Of a stretch of 64,000 nucleotides of DNA, positions 23,353 to 33,289 are shown in pieces. Every line of letters starts with the position of its first letter. Positions within the stretch are counted from its first letter, which is position 1. The position numbers and the translations under genes were made by a program. Source of the DNA: Aldrovandia affinis (Eukaryota > Chordata > Actinopteri > Notacanthiformes > Halosauridae); the NCBI GenBank assembly GCA_029706075.1, contig JAINUG010000014.1, positions 6,039,838-6,103,837 on the forward strand, read 5' to 3'. The notes beneath the pieces are model-generated. The model was not told the origin of the DNA. It made no database searches and saw nothing but the letters and a program-made list of their open reading frames with translations.

Positions 23353-23736
23353 CCCTACACCAGCTATGTTTAACATAATATTACCTCTATTGCACCAAGA
23401 AGCTAAGCTTAAAAAACTCCTGATAGAGGAAATGATGGCTGTATCTAAATTTGTGTTGCACGCATGACACTGGCAATCAATCAGTCGTCCAGGGCATCAT
23501 AGTTGTTTATTTGCTCTGTTGAAGGGGCATAAAATGAAATAACAGTGAGTTGCGTGATTCACCTCAGCTGACAGTCGCTGCAAGCTTTTGAATACCATTC
23601 TATAAATATAAGTTTATAGTATCGCACAAAACTTATTCATTCACAGCATAGCATAAAACCACACTAGAAAGTTAGTCTAAAGTTTGCCAAATAACATCAC
23701 ACAATATTTATATAACAATAACAATACATGTATATA
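23353..23736. other. Non-coding stretch, nothing recognised
   Basis: AT-rich anonymous sequence immediately upstream of the Tc1-like element. Confidence 0.5.
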
Positions 23737-24456
23737 CACTCAGTGGCCACTTTATTAGGTACACCTGTATGCAATTATCTAATCAGCCAATCATGTGGCA
23801 GCAACTCAATGCATAAAATGCAGATATGGTCAAGAGGTTCAGTTGTTGTTCAGACCAAAAATCTGAATGGGGAAGAAATGTGATCTAAGTGACTTTGACC
23901 GTGGAATGATTGTTGGTGCCAGATGGGGTGGTGTGAGTATCTCAGAAACTGCTGATCTCGTGGGATTTTACGCACAACAGTCGCTAGAGTTTACAGAGAA
24001 TGGTGCGAAAAACAAAAAACATCCAGTGAGTGGCAGTTCTGTGGGCGAAAACACCTTGTTAGGTCAGAGAATGGCCAGACTGGTTCAAGCTGACAGGAAG
24101 GTGACAGTAACTCAAACAACCACGTGTTACAACAGTGGTATGCAGAACAGCATCTCTGAACGCACAACACATCGAACCTTGAAGTGGATGGGCTACAGCA
24201 GCAGAAGACCACGCTGGGTTCCACTCCTGTTAGCTAAGAACAGGAAAGTGAGAGCTACAGTGGGCACAGGCTCACCAAAACTGGACAGTTGAAGATTGGA
24301 AAAACGTCGCCTGGTCTGACGAATCTTGATTTCTGCTGCGACATGCAGATGGTAGGGTCAGAATTTGTTGCATCCCTTTATGGCCACCGTCTACCCATCT
24401 TCTAATGGCTACTTCCAGCAGGATAAGGCGCTGTGATGCCAAATCACGTCCATCCG

Positions 24457-24653
24457 GCCAAAATGTGTCCACGGTGATGTAATCGGAATTTTTATGATGT
24501 AATCGGAATTTTGGACTGCAGTTTCTATGCCAACATGACGTGCTCGCATTCCCGAGTGAGAAAATGGCGTCCACTGCCAAAATGTGTCCACATGGTGATG
24601 TAATCGGAATGTTGGACTGTGTGATGACCAAAATGGGTCCAGGGTGATGTAAT
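24457..24653. repeat. Three subterminal motif copies in the foldback arm
   Basis: The word CCAAAATGTGTCCAC-(AT)-GGTGATGTAAT occurs at 24457-24489, 24576-24610 and, slightly altered (AATGGGTCCAGG), at 24627-24653. An extra GATGTAATCGGAATTTTGG lies at about 24496-24514. All four recur in mirror image at 26127-26325. Such clustered subterminal repeats are often transposase-binding sites in DNA transposons; that role is inferred here. Confidence 0.8.
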
Positions 24654-24673
24654 TTAGCTACGAATAAGATGTA

Positions 24674-24914
24674 CAGCTAAGTTAGCTGCCTTGCTACGAA
24701 CATAATATATGAAATATAATATATAATTATATTATAATTATATAGCCAGCTAGCTACGGACATAACAATATGCATTGTCTGTTCAGCTGCACAGTTAAGT
24801 TAGCTGCCTTGCTACGAACATAATATATGAATTATAATATAGAATTATAGGCTATTATAATTATATAGGCAGCTAGCTACGGACATAATAGTATCCTTTG
24901 TCTGTTCAGCTGCA
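24674..24914. repeat. Two AT-rich ~120-bp units (left arm)
   Basis: Unit 1 (24674-24791, 118 bp) and unit 2 (24792-24914, 123 bp), both opening CAG(C/T)TAAGTTAGCTGCCTTG and containing GCTAGCTACGGACATAA. A partial third unit starts at 24915 and leads into the inner arm. Confidence 0.88.
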
Positions 24915-25127
24915 CAGTTAAGTTCGCTGCCTTGCTACGAACATAATATATGGATCGCCTGCTTAGATGGCTAGTGAAATACTTGCTAGTAAAATAAAAA
25001 TCGTGATAACAGATAACCTTTATCATTTCCTTTTTGTATAGGAGTGTATAATATAGCCATGGATGGATTTAAATCCCAGCAACAGTATTCTGAATTACTG
25101 AGTTATGTTACACCACCTCATACAATT

Positions 25128-25260
25128 GTGGGATGGACTAGCTTGCTATGTATACAACGAATAACACTGCAAGGTTTAAAATGATGGTGTGTGTGTGAAA
25201 GAAATAGTCTTGTCTTGTGGGTACTACAGTAAGTTAATATAGCAAACTAGTCCATCCCAC
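25128..25260. repeat. Inner inverted repeat in the foldback spacer
   Basis: Arms of 22 bp at 25128-25149 and 25239-25260 (core GGGATGGACTAG) with one mismatch, separated by 89 bp. This sits within the single-copy spacer between the large arms. Confidence 0.85.
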
Positions 25261-25618
25261 GTTATGGCCTGTTATCTGTGAAATGAACTCTTGTAACGTT
25301 ACCCACATGAGTTGAGCATAAACACTGTCGGTGACGTTAGCTAGCATTTACATCCATTAAACGCGAAGGCTACTCAAGGAATGTCAGGATATATGATATA
25401 TCTATTATTATTATGTTTGAAACAGAACGTTCCCCCTCCACTAGCATCACTAACACAATGTAAAATCTAAAACAATTAACAATATAAGCACAGCTCCTAT
25501 ACAAAAAGGAAATGATAATGGTGTTATCACGATTTTTATTTTACTAGCAGATATTTCACTAGCCATCTAAGCAGGCGATCCATATATTATGTTCGTAGCA
25601 AGGCAGCGAACTTAACTG

Positions 25619-26106
25619 TGCAGCTGAACAGACAAAGGATACTATTATGTCCGTAGCTAGCTGCCTATATAATTATAATAGCCTATAATTCTATATTATA
25701 ATTCATATATTATGTTAAGTAGCAAGGCAGCTAACTTAACTGTGCAGCTGAACAGACAAAGGATACTATTATGTCCGTAGCTAGCTGCCTATATAATTAT
25801 AATAGCCTATAATTCTATATTATAATTCATATATTATGTTCGTAGCAAGGCAGCTAACTTAACTGTGCAGCTGAACAGACAAATGATACTATTATGTCCG
25901 TAGCTAGCTGCCTATATAATTATAATAGCCTATAATTCTATATTATAATTCATATATTATGTTCGTAGCAAGGCAGCTAACTTAACTGTGCAGCTGAACA
26001 GACAATGCATATTGTTATGTCCGTAGCTAGCTGGCTATATAATTATAATATAATTATATATTATATTTCATATATTATGTTCGTAGCAAGGCAGCTAACT
26101 TAGCTG
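25619..26106. repeat. Four AT-rich ~120-bp units (right arm)
   Basis: Units at 25619-25742 (124 bp), 25743-25865 (123), 25866-25988 (123) and 25989-26106 (118), in inverse orientation to the left-arm units. The outermost matches left unit 1; the other three match left unit 2. The two extra units account for the whole length difference between the arms. Confidence 0.88.
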
Positions 26107-26595
26107 TACATCTTATTCGTAGCTAAATTACATCACCCTGGACCCATTTTGGTCATCACACAGTCCAACATTCCGATTACATCACCATGTGGACACATTT
26201 TGGCAGTGGACGCCATTTTCTCACTCGGGAATGCGAGCACGTCATGTTGGCATAGCAACTGCAGTCCAAAATTCCGATTACATCATAAAAATTCCGATTA
26301 CATCACCGTGGACACATTTTGGCCGGATGGACGTGATTTGGCATCACAGCGCCATGTCACAAAGCACACGTCATCTCAAGCTGGTTCCACGAACATAACA
26401 ATGAGTTCAGTGTACTCCAATGGCCTCCACAGTCACCAGATCTCAGTCCAATAGAGCACCTTTGGGATGTGGTGGAACGGGAGATTCGCAACATGAATGT
26501 GCAGCCGACAAATCTGCAGCAACTGCGTGATGCTATCATGTCAGCATGGACCAGAATCTCTGAGGAAGGTGTTCAGCACCTTGCTGAATCCATGC

Positions 26596-26660
26596 TTTGT
26601 TGTACGTCGCTCTGGATAAGAGCGTCTGCCAAATCCCTGTAATGTAATGTAATGTAATGC
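26596..26660 (+). mobile_element. 5'-truncated LINE/SINE tail insertion
   Basis: Contains GTCGCTCTGGATAAGAGCG and GTCTGCCAAAT, the tail common to fish L2-type LINEs and their SINEs, and ends in TGTAA units, the usual 3' repeat of such elements. It interrupts the Tc1 3' region. ATGC at 26592-26595 and 26657-26660 may be a short target duplication. Confidence 0.8.
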
Positions 26661-26744
26661 CACGAAGAATTCAGGCTGTTCTGGGGGCAAAGGGGGTCCT
26701 ACCCAGTACTAGAAAGGTGTACCTAATAAAGTGGTCACTGAGTG

Positions 26745-27771
26745 TATATAACAATAGCCCTATCAATTGCTGAGTTTAATACGCAATACTAATATACCTA
26801 AAGTACCTTTTGGATATGGTAATATTATATAACGAGGTACAATATATAACACAATATTAGTTAACTTCAATAATATTAATTATCTCCAACAGTCATCAAC
26901 AGAACCACTCCATTTCAGTTCAATAGTTTATTGGACTACTTGTTCTCCTGACAGAAGTCAGCTTGAACATTAAAGAGCTTTGTCGACCATCTACTGCATC
27001 TGTAGATGACAGCAGAATAAGCATAACCATATGCCCCCTGCCACACAGCATCACTGATAGATGAAAGAGCCTGACCTGGATGACCCTCCACCATGTTTCT
27101 CAAAGGGGGGGGCCGGGGGCAGCGGGGGGGTTCTTCGTCCAATCCCGGCACCCGGAGGTCCGGTGTCGCATCCCGCAGTGGAACGCAATCTCCGCCGGCG
27201 ATGGCCGTTCTCACCGCTCAATCGCATCCGAGGAGAACACGGGACAGGAGCAGACATTTCCCCCCCTCCAGTCTGCCTGCGTTTCCCCCCTATACTTTCA
27301 TTAAACTGTCATTCTGGAACAAACAAAGAATAAATAAGAAGAAGAAAAACACTCCCACACTCCCACACTCCTGTGTGCCTGGTACTGGGCTGTTAGTGCT
27401 TAATATCGTTTCATTTTATTATCTTTTTTTTACATTTTTATCCAGAAGGTGGAATGTTTTATTTTGACCATTAATCTCCCGTTGTGCTGTTCGACAGAAG
27501 ATCAGCGTGTGTTTTTCTCCTCCCCCACCCCCCCTCTCTCTCTCTCTCCGTTTGTTTATTCGGTGTTTGGCCTTTAGTGCAACATGCATTATAGATGTCG
27601 GCCTTCCTTCCTCCTTCCTTCCTCCTCAGTACTTCCATGCTTAATGAGCTTGTCATTTAAAACATTTACCCATGATTCTGTGGGTCACTGGTTAGAATTT
27701 TAAGTGGGAGAATGCCCTTTGTACCCCTCAGAAAGGTACTGCACCCCAAATCACTGAAGATACCAACCCAT
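26745..27771. other. Non-coding stretch, partly GC-rich
   Basis: AT-rich after the Tc1 end, then a G/C-rich block (27100-27280) with overlapping open frames in several registers and no recognisable domain. A CT run lies at about 27531-27549. No exon called. Confidence 0.45.
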
Positions 27772-28179
27772 TGGGGCAGCGGATAGCGTAGTGGTCTAAC
27801 GCACCTGTATCTTGGCTGGTCTGATATGATGTGCGCTGCTTATCAGGGACGTGGTTCGAAACCCGTCTGCTAGACTGGCCCTGGCCGTTAGCCCCATTCG
27901 GGGATGGCATTTGGCTATACGCCCCAAGGGAAGGCAGGGTGGTGAGCCGGCTCGAGTTTGCCGTGAAGCACATAAAGGAGTCTCCAGAATGTGGGTGGGC
28001 GAATTCCGTCTGGAAGGAAGTTCGCTGCCCTTGTAGAATTAGCTTGCCTCGTAGAGACGAGCGGCAGACTTGTGTGGGAAGGGCAAATAGAAACAAATAG
28101 AGGGTATAATTGACCACTAAATTGGGAGAAAAACGGGAAAAAATCTTAAACTAATTATTATTATTTTTAAATGTCAAAA
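27772..28179 (+). mobile_element. Full-length SINE-A copy with 15-bp target duplication
   Basis: The best-defined copy of the family. The direct repeat AAGATACCAACCCAT at 27757-27771 and 28180-28194 is a perfect target duplication. The head has an A-box-like TAGCGTAGTGGTCTAACGC (about 27784-27802) and a B-box-like GGTTCGAAACCC (about 27852-27863), resembling a class II (Leu/Ser-type) tRNA. The body follows, then GAATTAGCTTGCCTCGTAGA, GACCACTAAATTGGGAGAAA and an A/T-rich tail. It encodes no protein. The A and B boxes should direct RNA polymerase III transcription; mobilisation by a LINE reverse transcriptase is family knowledge. Confidence 0.93.
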
Positions 28180-28319
28180 AAGATACCAACCCATCTGCCA
28201 AAATTGGCTGTAGAATGACTGGCATGTACCATGTGCCAAGCTCAACCCGAACACTCTATAGCGCAAATCTCCAAATCTGCCCTCCGGCCCCAAAAAGGCT
28301 AGTGCTGGCTCTGCTGATG

Positions 28320-28666
28320 GGACTGGTCTCTTCCGGGATGACAATACTCCCATCCACAGGTCACTGAATGCTTTGATGAGCATGAAAACGATGTAAACCA
28401 TATGCCATGGCTGTATCAGTCACCAGACCTACAGTAATTGAACACTTATGGGAGATTCTGGGGCGATGGCTGAGACAGCGTTTTGTACCACCATCAAACA
28501 AAACACCAAATGATGGAATTCCTCGTGGAGGAATGGTGTTGCATCCCTCCAATAGAGTTACAGACACTTGTAGAATCTATGCCAAGGCACATCAAAGCTG
28601 TACTGGTGGCTCATGGTGGCCCAACACCCTATTAAGACACACTGTGTTTATTTTGGCAGTTACCTG
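28320..28666 (+). mobile_element. Tc1-like element, 3' end
   Basis: The right terminal repeat TATTTTGGCAGTTACCTG ends at 28666 next to TA (28667-28668). The family is the same as 12387-12779, with which it shares GGTGTTGCATCCCTCCAATA and CTATTAAGACAC. It contains the 3' part of a transposase. The 5' limit is not clear; sequence back to the SINE may belong to it. Confidence 0.8.
28325..28480 (+). pseudogene. Tc1/mariner transposase, C-terminal fragment
   Basis: Codons for a DDN-(T)-PIH second catalytic motif (from about 28335), then a region rich in histidine and glutamate codons (GATGAGCATGAAAACGATG), and then the final motif around VIEHLWEILGRWLRQRF. The expected SPDLNP before IEHLW is degraded and at least one frameshift separates the motifs. 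In the family these residues form the DDE/DDD active site. Confidence 0.7.
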
Positions 28667-28859
28667 TATGTTAATGTAGAAATGTGAACATGCTAAAGTT
28701 GTCTGATCCCGTCTGCCAAACCCTAATGACATTATCCTTCATATATTTCATGCTCTTACATGTCCTATAATGCATATCAACTCCTGAATGAGGAACACCA
28801 AAAAACTCTAGGGCTGCCAAGTCTAAGGCACTGAGCTTGTGTCTCACACAATGCATCCA

Positions 28860-28862
<3 letters not shown>

Positions 28863-28893
<31 letters not shown>
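28863..28893. repeat. CA microsatellite
   Basis: Fifteen CA units after ATTT. Confidence 0.95.
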
Positions 28894-28897
<4 letters not shown>

Positions 28898-29119
28898 CTG
28901 TAGTTTCTCACGCTTTGCAGTTTCCATTCGCTTAGGTTACCAAATGTTCAGGCTTTTGTAAATGTGTCCGGGGTAACATAAATATTGTACGGAAAAGCAC
29001 GGTTCTGAGAAGAAAGTATGCACTACTCGACAATATCATCCAAAAAAGTGTCAAGCCTAATCTCACTCCTTCCTACCTCCCAAAGTTGGCAGCGCAATCA
29101 CAGCCAGGGCTGTTCTCTC

Positions 29120-29610
29120 TCACAGGCTTAATAATAATTATTATTATTATGATAATAATGATAAACATAAATATTTGTATAGCACCTCTCATTTCAGCAC
29201 AAAGAATAGAGAGAGAAATAAATAATAAAATAAAATAATAAATCACACAATCCAAATGGCTTAGAGAAAATCATGTAAGTAAAGAAATAAAACAATTTAA
29301 AGAAATAAAATAGAGTGGATAATAAATAATTAAAATTGTTAAGTGTTGCTAATTATAAGATAGATTAAAAAGGTATGTAATACTTTTTGTTCTGGAATTC
29401 CACAATTTAGATTGGGCAAAAGCAGCTTCCCCAATTTTCTTTTGCTACAGAGGACCTAAGGGCTTGTGAAGGGACATGAAACAACGGGTAATCTGTGATG
29501 TAAGAGGGTGCTTGACCATTTAAAGCTTTGTATACAAGTAGGAGGACTTTAAAATAAATTCTAATAGATACAGGGAGCCAGTGCAGTTTAGCTTAACATT
29601 ACTCTGTAAA
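29120..29610 (-). repeat. Mosaic dispersed repeat, AT-rich
   Basis: Starts with ATT/ATA microsatellite, contains TTTGTATAGCACCTCTCATT (a word I recall from a common fish repeat) and ends with ATAGATACAGGGAGCCAGTG, another such word. The middle includes an A/T-rich run. No terminal repeats or ORF. Possibly two elements. Confidence 0.5.
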
Positions 29611-29627
29611 TTAATACATTTCAGTAC

Positions 29628-29765
29628 ACAGGGTTAGGGAACCCTGGTCCTGGAGAGCCACAGGGTGTGCTGGTTTTGGTGGTTTACACAGTTAACTTGC
29701 CTCTAACAGGTTTCTTGGGTCTGAATTGGTTGCTGATTTAGTGTGAATACAAAAACCAGGAGACC
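29628..29765 (+). repeat. Dispersed repeat (14.2-kb family)
   Basis: GGGAACCCTGGTCCTGGAGA at the left end, ACACAGTTAACTTGCCTC, and TCTGAATTGGTTGCTGATTT toward the right: the reverse of the copies at 14239-14395 and 41975-42120. Confidence 0.7.
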
Positions 29766-31419
29766 ATTTTGACCTGGGTAACTTTGCTAACTACCAGAAG
29801 GTGATTGGCTACCTGAAGGGAAGCCAAGCCTAACCTCCCCCAAAGCAAGCCTTTATATTATTTATTGCTGGTGACATTGCAACGATTGACCTGAAGTGAT
29901 GACTGGCATGCTAGCTATCGGGTTAACTAAAACAAATTGGATTGCATCCAGTACAACTAGCAAGCTATAGATGAATGAGCAAACATGAGCAAGTTAGTCC
30001 ACCAAGCCTGGATTAGCATGGTTATGGGTTTCTCATGGAACCTTCGCTGACTTGGTGTAGCGGTAGAGCTCCGATACAAGCGTTAACAAGCGAGCATCCG
30101 CTACAGAATGTGATGTCAATAAGAGTACGATTAGTTCCCTTGGCTGGGGACTCGGGTCTTCAGCTCGGCAAGCTCGAAACTCGCTGCAGGCAGAACCAAC
30201 TCACATTGGCCTGACTGACCACGTCCAAGTCGAGTCAGGAGTCATGGAAACCGTGACCAGGTCCTGGATTCGAGTACTACAACACTGGCACATGCACAGG
30301 GTTTACACAAGACGTACTTCGTCGGCTACTGCTTGATTATGTAGGGAAGGCGATACGCCTTGATCATCAACCAGATGCAACGATTACTTTCAACATCAGT
30401 TTAAACGGGACAAGCGAAGCTGAATCCTGCTGAAATGTAGCGTGCTAACGCGCCGTTTCCTGGTTTCCCTCCCACTGTCTGCATATTTGCGTGTTCTCTT
30501 CTCAGGACACATGGCCTGTGATTTAGAGTCTTATCCACAGCAATCAGGTGCACCTTGGATTACAGACACTTTAGAGACGGCGGGCGGGGTGGAGGGGGGG
30601 TGACGTCTGGCTCAAGACTTCTCTGTTTTCACAGGGGATCTTTCTGCTGTGTGGACAGTGTCCTTTGCCCTCTCTTTTCCTCTCTTTCTCTCTCACACTC
30701 ACACACGCACGCACACACACAGGCACACGCACTTGCACTCGCACACACTTTCTCTATCCCTTTCTCTTTCTCCCTCTATTTTGATAGTGTCTGTGGACCT
30801 TCTCGTCCACTCTCTCACCTTCCTTTCAGTTTTTAAATTCAATTAAATTAAGCTTTATTAACAGGACATCAGAAGTAGTATTGGCAGAGCATATACAAAG
30901 TATATAATATGACATAAAGCATAGAATAATAATAAATAATAAAGTAAATAGATAAATAAAAAGGAAAAATAATTATTTCTGTCGGACAAAAAAAATTCCA
31001 TCCAAGATTCCATCCAAGGCGAGTTTCCCTAATTTCCTGTTTCCTGTTGTTCGAGGGAGACGAGCAAAAATTCCAGAGAGATAACCCTTTCTCTTTAAAA
31101 GCCATTTCTCTTTGGAGCCGACATCGTGTTGGATTACGAGCAGCTTTGGTTTCACCCGATCCTTTCTGTCTTGTTCTAATGTGGAACTCGGTTCTGGCTT
31201 TAATCAAAACACAGATTTTCACAAGGCATAATGGTCACTGTATATGTTCTGAAATATGCTAAATGCAGTGCACGTAGACTGTTTAGTTATATTTCACTCT
31301 TTGGGGTAATTTTGTGGTCACGGTTTGTTAACATACTGATTACGAGAGCATGTAGCCCCCCGCCATTTTTCTCCACTGTGATATTAAGTTAAACATAACC
31401 ACAACAAACTGTCAGGTAT
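29766..31419. other. Non-coding stretch with CA run and a fish repeat word
   Basis: No gene recognised. A CA-rich run lies at about 30698-30748. At about 30836-30910 the words AATTAAGCTTTATTAACAGG and GGCAGAGCATATACAAAG resemble a widespread fish repeat also seen at 49947-50000. Two tRNA-like motifs near 30050 and 30268 were examined and rejected. Confidence 0.5.
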
Positions 31420-31535
31420 GCAGTGGTGGACATTGCTATGATGACCATTCCAAAAACTATAATTGCTTATGAAATATTAGAATTCTTATATGGAGCTTGG
31501 AACAATAATTGTACAGCATGGGCCACTGTTTTCTC
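31420..31535. repeat. ~115-bp dispersed repeat (first copy at 18.4 kb)
   Basis: Matches 18422-18540 with about ten differences and a short indel. Confidence 0.85.
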
Positions 31536-32639
31536 ACTCTCTCCTCTCTCTCCCTCTCTCACACACACACCTTGTTCATGAAACAGATCAATAGTACCTT
31601 TTACTGCGTTTTTATGCATGTAACTAACGCTGAGGGGCTCAGCTGAATATTGATAAGCTTTTCAAGGCTGAACGCACAGGGATATTTTATAATCAAGCCC
31701 TTTTTAAAATTTATTTTTTATTGTTGCTCTGCATGTTCTCGTTTTGGCGTCCTCTCGTCCCGCTGGATCAGATCTGCCATCCTGTGGCGGAGAGCAGTAA
31801 CGCCTCCCATCGCATCGCATCTCACCGAAGGCGCGTTTCATTTTCACAGTTGCTGCGAGTTATTAGTCCGCCGTTATCGCTTTAAACATTTCGTCGTCAG
31901 CAACCAAGCTGCGAAATATAAATTGGTTGAATTTTGGCTGGGTGGGTGGTCACCGTTGGACGCGGAAAGGGAGCATGTGGTTTGGTGGTTTTCTGTTCCG
32001 GGCCCAGGCAAGCTGTTCGCAGTTATTGATGCGCTGTTGACACGTTTGTGAGGAGGCCCGTCATGCCCACGGAGGGACTGCTCTTCCGCGAAGCACCTGT
32101 TTCTCCCGCGCAATAGCATTCCTCTCCCAGGAGTCAGTTTCGCCTGAGGAGGAAGTCGATGTTCTGTCGGGGTCGGAATGCGGTTTCGCTTCAGCTGGTC
32201 AAACAGGACCCTACGAATTCATTCGTCCATGCAGATGGAATGTGCTAGAAAGTGATACAATTGTCGTTTAAATTTGTATAGCCTTTTTTCGTAGTTTTTT
32301 TTATCCTCTGACGATCATTTAAACGGAGTTTACGTTCGTGTTCTCGTCAAAACAGAACATTTCTATGTAAAATTTTAAAAAAAGAATAAAAGAATAGGCT
32401 TGGCCACTGTGCACCTGTTTGGATTAATTTGGCCAAACATTATTTGGTGATGGAAAAAAAGTATCTGAATGGTTGAGGTGTGTCTGACTGACTGTATAAG
32501 GACCAATTCAGAATCTCCAATCTAGACCCCAAACTTGCTGTACAGAATCCCCAATCCAATCTAGAGTCCAAACTCATCAGAAAGCCCAACCCATACTCCA
32601 TGTCCACCTTAGTGTGTACATATGAGTTTGTATACATAC
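31536..32639. other. Non-coding stretch, nothing recognised
   Basis: Short CT/CA run at about 31538-31570. An open frame of 133 codons (31650-32051, plus strand) has no recognisable domain and contains an internal AT-rich start. I treat it as chance. Confidence 0.45.
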
Positions 32640-32788
32640 ACACGTACTGTATGTATGTGTGTGTGTGTGTGCATGTGTACGTACACTTGACTGTGTGTAC
32701 GTATCCATGCTTGTGTGTACATATGCATCAGTGTGTGTGACTGCGGACAGGCGTGTGTGTGTGTATGTATGCGTGACTATGTGTGGGC

Positions 32789-32824
<36 letters not shown>

Positions 32825-32825
32825 C
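32640..32825. repeat. Degenerate GT array
   Basis: GT blocks interspersed with GTAC, GCAT and GCGT words; a pure GT block at about 32790-32815. Confidence 0.9.
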
Positions 32826-32867
32826 ATAAAGCCCCTCATGGTTAAACATCTGTTTGCTTTCCTGTAG

Positions 32868-33199
32868 AAGGCAGTGCTGTAATGGACTCCAGCCCTCGGT
32901 CCGGTTCCCACGTTCTCTCAGGGCCAGGAAGCGGGTGGAACTGTGCCGGTGGAGCTCAGAGAGCTCATCCTGTTGTGAGAAGGCGTGGGGTGCAGCCTGT
33001 TCGGCCTCTCGCTGGCCGAGGTGACGTCTGCGCTGATGAGGAGACCCAGGGGGCAGGCGAGAGCGGCCTGACCTCAGACCAGCGGGTGTCTGGGGGGTCG
33101 TCTGTGTTTCCCGTTACCATAGCAACCTGGCTGGCACGGACTGGCACCTTTGTGGACGTTGGCTTTCTTTCAGGGATCGCTACAGCTGTCTTGCACGGT
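32868..33199 (+). other. Possible orphan exon-like open segment (weak)
   Basis: A pyrimidine-rich stretch ending CTTTCCTGTAG (32857-32867) resembles a 3' splice site. A single frame is then open for about 110 codons to a GT at 33200 (CACG-GTGCGTGAG), which resembles a 5' splice site. The segment is GC-rich and free of the window's repeats. The translated sequence (MDSSPRSGSHVLSGPGSGWN...) is rich in Gly, Ser, Arg and Ala and matches no domain I know. High GC content alone can keep a frame open over this length. Equally plausible is GC-rich non-coding sequence. Confidence 0.2.
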
Positions 33200-33289
33200 G
33201 CGTGAGTGCGCACACTGGTACACTGCCACAAGGGGGCACCCTAAACTGCTTCTGTTAAAGTTGTCTGTGTGCGAGGACACACTCACCGG

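Larger units (their letters stand above)
24432..26348. mobile_element. Foldback (long inverted repeat) element
   Basis: A left arm (24432-25044, about 613 bp) and a right arm (25494-26348, about 855 bp) are inverted copies of one another around a 449-bp spacer. The outer 242 bp of the arms differ at about one position (GTTTCTA versus GTTGCTA in the same context). The ends read TGTGATGCC...GGCATCACA. GCGC occurs on both sides (24428-24431 and 26349-26352), best read as a 4-bp target duplication because removing the element and one GCGC restores the transposase reading frame of the host Tc1. If instead GGCGC/GCGCC is part of the arm, the element is 10 bp longer. It encodes no protein. The arms carry three subterminal motif copies and a variable number of AT-rich units, listed separately. 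Confidence 0.93.
23867..26640 (+). pseudogene. Tc1-like transposase, interrupted
   Basis: The N-terminal frame starts at the ATG at 23867 and runs to about 24292 (MGKKCDLSDFDRGMIVGARW). It covers the helix-turn-helix DNA-binding region in degraded form. Further remnants follow: DNA near 24300-24330 reads in another frame as the family's W-[ST]-D catalytic region. At 24418-24431 the codons CAG GAT AAG GCG C are the start of the second catalytic motif (family form QDNAPCH). The foldback element splits this motif, and the motif resumes at 26349 (GCGCCATGTCAC). The block CACCAGATCTCAGTCCAATAG (26425-26445) is the SPDLNPIE-like third motif with a substitution. Frameshifts, the two insertions and a deletion make it non-functional. 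The 'DDE' role in cut-and-paste transposition is family knowledge. Confidence 0.85.
23737..26744 (+). mobile_element. Tc1-like element carrying two nested insertions
   Basis: Both terminal repeats are present: CACTCAGTGGCCACTTTATT at 23737 and its near-complement ending ATAAAGTGGTCACTGAGTG at 26744, each flanked by TA (23735-23736, 26745-26746). The 3008 bp include a 1.9-kb foldback insertion (24432-26348) and a 65-bp LINE-type tail (26596-26660). Without them about 1.0 kb remains. Comparison with what I remember of this family suggests an internal deletion near 24370 as well. It cannot move autonomously. The ends may still be recognisable to a transposase supplied in trans. Confidence 0.92.

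Noticed and set aside
24272-26454. Two nearly identical protein frames (MVITQSNIPITSPCGHILAV...) at 24272-24631 and 26149-26454
   Set aside because: They are the same foldback-arm sequence read from each end, with no domain; identity comes from the palindrome, not a gene pair.
30040-30290. tRNA-like words (GGTGTAGCGGTAGAGCTC near 30055; GATTCGAG near 30270)
   Set aside because: A-box and B-box-like words are more than 200 bp apart, no cloverleaf can be drawn and no second copy is seen.
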